Source: Micromonospora sp. HK10 | GTDB lineage: Bacteria; Actinomycetota; Actinomycetes; Mycobacteriales; Micromonosporaceae | Length of the DNA stretch: 40,915 bases | Reading direction: 5' to 3' | Assembly (NCBI RefSeq): GCF_000982955.1 | Contig: NZ_KQ058816.1 | Span: 1 to 40,915 of the forward strand | In this document: positions 40,915-40,915 of the stretch, in pieces | Layout of the letters: each line of letters begins with the position of its first letter | Numbering within the stretch: the stretch's first letter is position 1 | Notes under the pieces: model-generated | Told to the model about the DNA's origin: nothing | The model's input: the letters and a program-made list of their open reading frames with translations, nothing else | Database searches by the model: none | Program-made: the position numbers and the translations under genes

Positions 40915-40915
40915 A

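Noticed and set aside
1..40915. CRISPR arrays, tRNA or rRNA genes, insertion sequences, prophage
   Set aside because: Read by eye on both strands: no regularly spaced identical repeats of CRISPR type, no cloverleaf with T-loop consensus, no transposase, integrase or phage structural genes. The tandem repeats found have no spacers.

Overview
The window looks like chromosomal DNA of a very GC-rich actinomycete, most probably a member of the Micromonosporaceae. The reasons are the strong G/C bias at third codon positions, many GTG starts (and one TTG), GTGA start-stop overlaps, purine-rich Shine-Dalgarno (SD) sequences of the GAGGAG type, TANNNT -10 boxes lying 6-8 nt before several leaderless starts, and the gene families present (F420-type LLM oxidoreductase, mycothiol-type isomerase fold, nitrate-sensor kinase with roadblock partner, LpqY-SugABC-like importer). 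I see no rRNA, tRNA, CRISPR array, transposase or phage module.

Layout. 1-7386: housekeeping and membrane genes (3' end of a Gly-rich protein, SDR, LLM oxidoreductase, LtrA, DUF1028, MDMPI fold, PEBP, PAP2, DUF3159) with a GNAT acetyltransferase remnant. 7387-12975: a cellulose unit, made of a secreted GH48 exocellulase with CBM2 and, divergently, a GH1 beta-glucosidase that appears to be a Tat-exported lipoprotein. Three near-perfect CebR/CelR-type operators lie in the 845-nt region between them. 13039-17563: a nitrate-sensor histidine kinase plus roadblock pair (half of a 'conservon') and an FGGY sugar kinase. 17657-19770: a fused PhzE/TrpEG-type chorismate enzyme preceded by a textbook transcription attenuator, with a 19-codon leader peptide carrying tandem Trp codons. 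19841-23970: WrbA, two stress or membrane proteins, an AlkZ-type glycosylase and a MazG-like protein, with a large perfect palindrome in one gap. 24109-28493: an ABC sugar importer matching the trehalose system LpqY-SugABC in gene order. 29021-31649: a RusA-like protein, a hypothetical, a zinc-finger rhomboid protease and an L,D-transpeptidase with a structured, possibly c-di-AMP-responsive leader. 32023-39812: DUF4184, a HAD phosphatase, and an alpha-glucan group (MGH1/GH63-like hydrolase, glycogen debranching enzyme, Rv3032-like GT4 glucosyltransferase). 39892-40914: a Ser/Thr kinase without a transmembrane segment.

How the genes may work together. GH48 should release cellobiose outside the cell, the surface GH1 enzyme could cleave it there, and the shared operators suggest both are induced by cello-oligosaccharides. 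The importer, the FGGY kinase and the alpha-glucan genes point to heavy investment in sugar uptake and storage glucan or glucan-lipid metabolism. The regulatory signals most worth following are the Trp attenuator, the orphan hairpins and candidate promoter inside the cellulase control region, the transpeptidase leader, and three gene ends where short tandem repeats run into a terminator hairpin.
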